A program made the position numbers and the translations under genes. Under the pieces are notes generated by a model. It had not been told where the DNA came from. It was given only the letters and a program-made list of their open reading frames with translations, and did no database searches. Positions 4,614-7,065 of a DNA stretch of 7,065 nt are shown here, one piece after another (the stretch's first letter is position 1; every line of letters starts with the position of its first letter). Source of the DNA: Candidatus Woesearchaeota archaeon (GTDB taxonomy: Archaea > Nanobdellota > Nanobdellia > Woesearchaeales > GW2011-AR4); NCBI GenBank assembly GCA_016185915.1, contig JACPMP010000054.1:1-7065 (forward strand), read 5' to 3'.

Positions 4614-6770
4614 ATGAAATTCGGCTCTGGCTATTATTCTCATCATCCTGTGGTAGATTACTTCAATGCAATGGACCCTGAAACTTATGGTGAAAAGCCG
4701 CCTTATGGCGCTGATTTGGGTGTTAAAGACATCGGAATGAGTGTTCCAATGGGAATCTCTGCTGCAAATGTTGCAGGCATCTACTCCAAAATAAGGATGG
4801 GCGCTGGCAACATAGAAATCCAGTTTCCTGGCTATAGAACGGGCTCAAGAAATGCACAAACACCAGAAATGCTTGGCGAAGACCAAAGGCAGGCAATAAG
4901 AGAATTGTCAATGGCTAATGAAGTCAAATTTACAACTCATGCCTCTTTCCAGTTAATGGGTATGATGGGAAGAGATGAAAGAGGCAATTTCTCGCTTTAT
5001 AATGCAACGCAAGATATGTTTGAGCTGAAAAGGGCAATTGACTTCCAAGCTGACATGGGTGGCGGCTCAGTAGTCATACATTCTGGCGAGTTTGAAAGGC
5101 CAATGACGGACATGTACTTAGATGATGAAACTGGCAGAATTAATCTTGGCAGAGATCCAAGCGGCAGACTTTTGTTTAGGCAAGCTCATACACAAGAGGT
5201 TGATGCAAGATTTGAATTGCTTGATGACAGGACATCTGCGAAAATTGAGACAGTGCAGAAGGATAGGTTAGTTGCACATCCTGTGTGGAATAAAGCGGAG
5301 AAAGATTATTGGGGGGAGGACCAGAAGGGAGATAAGGTGATGGTAAGAAAAGGTGATTATATTGATTACCAGAATAGGATGATCAATGACCCTTACAATC
5401 CTTCAAAGGGACGAGTTCCAAAATTTAATGAACAAACGAGGTTATTTGAATCAAGATTAAAAACTTTTGAAGATTTCAGAAAAGAAGCGGAAGAATACAA
5501 CAGATTTCAAGAGAATAAGCTAGGAAGAAAACTTAATTATTACGAAAAGAGATATCCTGAAGAAGCTTATGTGCAAGCCACTTTAGATGCTCAGGAAGGG
5601 ATAGCAAGAGGATGGCAGCTTCAATTCTCTGCTGCAGCAGAATCTCAAATAGCGGCATTACAGAAGCTTCAGGAAGCAAAAAAATTTTATGAAAGACTTC
5701 AGGCGTCAACTCCTCCAGAAGAACAATGGAAATTATTGAGACAGGATAATGAAATTTTTAATATTACTCAAGGTTTTGTCGCACCTGAAATGAAAACGCC
5801 TTTAGATCTCATAAAAAAAGTCGAGTTTGACATTGAAAGAAGACTTGAGTATGACAGAACAAGTGCTTCCGGGCAGGGGCAACAGGCAGAAGACACATTT
5901 GAAACAAAGCAGCACATAGTCACTCCAATCAAACGCCTTGAAAAGCATGGTGTTCGGCTTTATGCAGAAGCAGGAGTGCATGCATTAAGGAAAACAAGAG
6001 ATCCAAATAACCCTGTTACAGTTGCTATCGAGCATATCTTTCCAGAAAGATTTGGCGGCCATCCAGAAGAGTTGAAATGGATAATCAAAAAATCAAGGGA
6101 AAGAATGGCGGATTTATTGACAAAGCCCGAAATAGAATACGGTGCCGGTATGAAGCCAGAAGAAATTGATAAAGAGAAATTAGAAAAAGGATTTAAACAG
6201 CCAAACCCCTATTATATGGGTGTAAGCAGAGAGGAGGCTGAGAAATTAGCTGAAAGGCACATCAAGGCAACTTTAGACACAGGTCATATCAATTTGTGGA
6301 GAAAATATTGGCAGGAGGATCCAAGAAAGACGCGGGAGCAAAATGAAGAGGCATTCAAGAAATGGGCGCTTGATCAAGTTGAGAGCTTGGCAAAAGAAAA
6401 GATGGTGGGAAATGTACATCTTGCTGATAATTATGGCTACCATGACGACCATCTTGCACCAGGACAGGGTAACAGCCCTATAAGAGAAATTATGTCAATT
6501 CTCAAAAGGTATGGTTATGAGAAAGCTGTAACTGTAGAGCCAGGCGCAGATGCGTCAACTGACTTAAGCGACTTTCATGGCTTGATGAAAACATGGCGTT
6601 TTTTTGGCTCGCCAGTTTATGGTATGGGCTTTAGGGGTGTTGGAGTGCCTCAAACATGGTCTGATGTTCAATACTCTTTCTTTGGCCAGAACAAGCCGCC
6701 TTACTATATTTTTGGAGGATATGCCCCATCAAATGACTGGACGCTTTGGAGTGCTGTGCCACTTGAGTAA
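4614..6770 (+). CDS. Endonuclease IV/xylose isomerase-like TIM-barrel metalloprotein with a very large insertion
   Basis: The 718-residue protein has the motif series of the AP-endonuclease-2/xylose isomerase-like TIM barrel. All nine metal ligands of E. coli endonuclease IV can be placed in order: H109 (TTHAS), H156 (VIHSGE), E473 (AIEHIFP), D555 and H558 (LDTGH), H602 (VHLAD), D611 and H613 (DDHLAPGQG), E642 (TVEPGA). The spacings D-x2-H and D-x-H, and about 29 residues from H613 to E642, agree with the enzyme. The gap between H156 and E473 is 317 residues against 36 in E. coli. The extra part (about 165-450) is charged and helical, with likely coiled coil near 275-300 and 340-375. No signal peptide or membrane segment is seen, so it is probably cytoplasmic. 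A phosphodiesterase role in DNA repair or a sugar isomerase/epimerase role would both fit the fold; the complete three-metal ligand set favours the former, but total length is over twice that of Nfo (285 residues). Substrate is unknown. Confidence 0.85.
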   Translation: MKFGSGYYSHHPVVDYFNAMDPETYGEKPPYGADLGVKDIGMSVPMGISAANVAGIYSKIRMGAGNIEIQFPGYRTGSRNAQTPEMLGEDQRQAIRELSMANEVKFTTHASFQLMGMMGRDERGNFSLYNATQDMFELKRAIDFQADMGGGSVVIHSGEFERPMTDMYLDDETGRINLGRDPSGRLLFRQAHTQEVDARFELLDDRTSAKIETVQKDRLVAHPVWNKAEKDYWGEDQKGDKVMVRKGDYIDYQNRMINDPYNPSKGRVPKFNEQTRLFESRLKTFEDFRKEAEEYNRFQENKLGRKLNYYEKRYPEEAYVQATLDAQEGIARGWQLQFSAAAESQIAALQKLQEAKKFYERLQASTPPEEQWKLLRQDNEIFNITQGFVAPEMKTPLDLIKKVEFDIERRLEYDRTSASGQGQQAEDTFETKQHIVTPIKRLEKHGVRLYAEAGVHALRKTRDPNNPVTVAIEHIFPERFGGHPEELKWIIKKSRERMADLLTKPEIEYGAGMKPEEIDKEKLEKGFKQPNPYYMGVSREEAEKLAERHIKATLDTGHINLWRKYWQEDPRKTREQNEEAFKKWALDQVESLAKEKMVGNVHLADNYGYHDDHLAPGQGNSPIREIMSILKRYGYEKAVTVEPGADASTDLSDFHGLMKTWRFFGSPVYGMGFRGVGVPQTWSDVQYSFFGQNKPPYYIFGGYAPSNDWTLWSAVPLE

Positions 6771-6788
6771 GCGCTAATGGTGATTTGC

Positions 6789-6794
6789 TTTTTT
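6789..6794 (+). terminator. Oligo-T terminator candidate for the TIM-barrel gene
   Basis: Six consecutive T residues lie 19 nt after the stop codon at 6768-6770. Archaeal RNA polymerase often terminates on such runs without a hairpin. This is the first run of that length after the gene. The signal is short and the region is AT-rich. Confidence 0.3.
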
Positions 6795-6818
6795 GTGCCT
6801 AAATCATTCTCGGTGTAT

Positions 6819-6912
6819 ATGTCAAAAATTCCAAGTTACGAATACATTGGGGAATTTTTGAGCATGCTCAGAAATTTTTGCAAAATTGATAGATAATAAA
6901 AATTTTCGACAT
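6819..6912. repeat. Composite two-hairpin palindromic repeat, copy III
   Basis: ATGTC opens the element. The first stem, TCAAAAATTCC (6822-6832), pairs perfectly with GGAATTTTTGA (6851-6861) around an 18-nt loop. The core GAGCATGCTC (6860-6869) is a perfect palindrome. The second stem, TCAGAAATTTTT (6868-6879), pairs with AAAAATTTTCGA (6898-6909) with one mismatch and one G-T wobble. CAT closes the element. ATTTTCGACAT (6902-6912) is the exact reverse complement of 2456-2466 in copy I. It lies between the TIM-barrel gene and the transposase fragment. Confidence 0.7.
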
Positions 6913-6935
6913 TTGGCAAAATCGATAATAATCAT

Positions 6936-7065
6936 TTAATAACCTGACCTATTATTTATGATGTATTTCAATCCGTGAAGTATATTTCTCTTGTTTAGTT
7001 TGAGAGTTTGTATGACTGATATTAGCATTGCCATTGCATTTGCCCCTCGTTGTGAGCTTGAACCG
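6936..7065 (-). CDS. C-terminal end of an IS66-like transposase (partial)
   Basis: A frame enters from the right edge and ends at TAA (6938-6936), giving 42 residues. It reads GSSSQRGANAMAMLISVIQT, then LKLNKRNILHGLKYIINNRS, then GY. This resembles the conserved end of IS66-family transposases, where a GS..GA.. turn is followed by a helix with a [SV]-[IL]-x-T-x-K-x-N pattern. The fit is by memory of the family pattern, and only the last tenth or so of a usual transposase is visible. Whether the full gene is intact cannot be judged here. It points towards the convergent TIM-barrel gene. Confidence 0.55.
   Translation of the reverse strand, partial: GSSSQRGANAMAMLISVIQTLKLNKRNILHGLKYIINNRSGY

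Larger units (their letters stand above)
6767..7065 (-). mobile_element. Possible end of an IS66-family insertion sequence
   Basis: The transposase-like C-terminus at 6936-7065 places an IS terminus in the preceding sequence. IS66-family elements start with GTAA. The only GTAA between the TIM-barrel gene and the transposase stop is at 6767-6770 (GTAAGCGCTAATGG), which includes the TAA stop of the TIM-barrel gene. The remaining 169 bp would be the IS untranslated end and would contain repeat copy III. The other end lies outside the window, so the boundary is unproven. Confidence 0.3.

Noticed and set aside
4475..4681. 68-residue plus-strand frame over the divergent promoter region
   Set aside because: It spans both predicted promoters and overlaps the start of the TIM-barrel gene, which has its own good ribosome binding site in another frame.
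4723..4911. 62-residue minus-strand frame inside the TIM-barrel gene
   Set aside because: It is antisense to a well-supported coding region and has no supporting signal.

Overview
The window looks like a piece of an AT-rich archaeal genome, most likely a DPANN lineage of the Woesearchaeota/Pacearchaeota type. The reasons are archaeal promoter elements (TTTAAATA-like TATA boxes placed so close to start codons that leaderless transcripts are implied), a prepilin-like KKGQITIF leader on a large surface protein, a membrane protein with a small helical N-terminal domain and cysteine-rich ectodomain, and a large endonuclease IV-like TIM-barrel protein. The lineage is an inference from style; there is no marker gene.

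Layout. Positions 1-4481 are read leftwards (minus strand). From right to left they hold a 393-residue membrane-anchored cysteine-repeat protein (3300-4481), a 56-residue ribbon-helix-helix regulator (2904-3074), and a 718-residue prepilin-like surface protein (200-2356). The stop of the last overlaps the start of a 52-residue ORF (45-203), whose end overlaps the start of another gene leaving the window (1-52). A divergent promoter region (4482-4613) separates these from the plus-strand gene at 4614-6770. That gene encodes a 718-residue TIM-barrel metalloprotein in which all nine metal ligands of endonuclease IV can be placed, with about 280 extra residues between the second and third ligand. 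The right edge carries the 3' end of an IS66-like transposase gene on the minus strand (6936-7065). The transposon end may lie at the stop codon of the TIM-barrel gene.

The most unusual content is intergenic. Three sequences (2455-2513, 2546-2721, 6819-6912) share one design: an outer (C)ATGTC, a hairpin with stem TCRAAAA.../...TTTTYGA, a central GAGCATGMTC-like core, a second hairpin of the same type, and an outer GACAT(G). Loops range from 3 to 68 nt. I read them as one family of composite two-hairpin repeats, similar in logic to bacterial REP/BIME or MITE elements, but I recognise no named family. The 2546-2721 copy also has interleaved inverted repeats that allow alternative or pseudoknotted folds.

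How the genes work together is not clear. Two encode surface or secreted proteins, one is a small DNA-binding regulator possibly acting on its own upstream region, and the TIM-barrel gene is transcribed separately.
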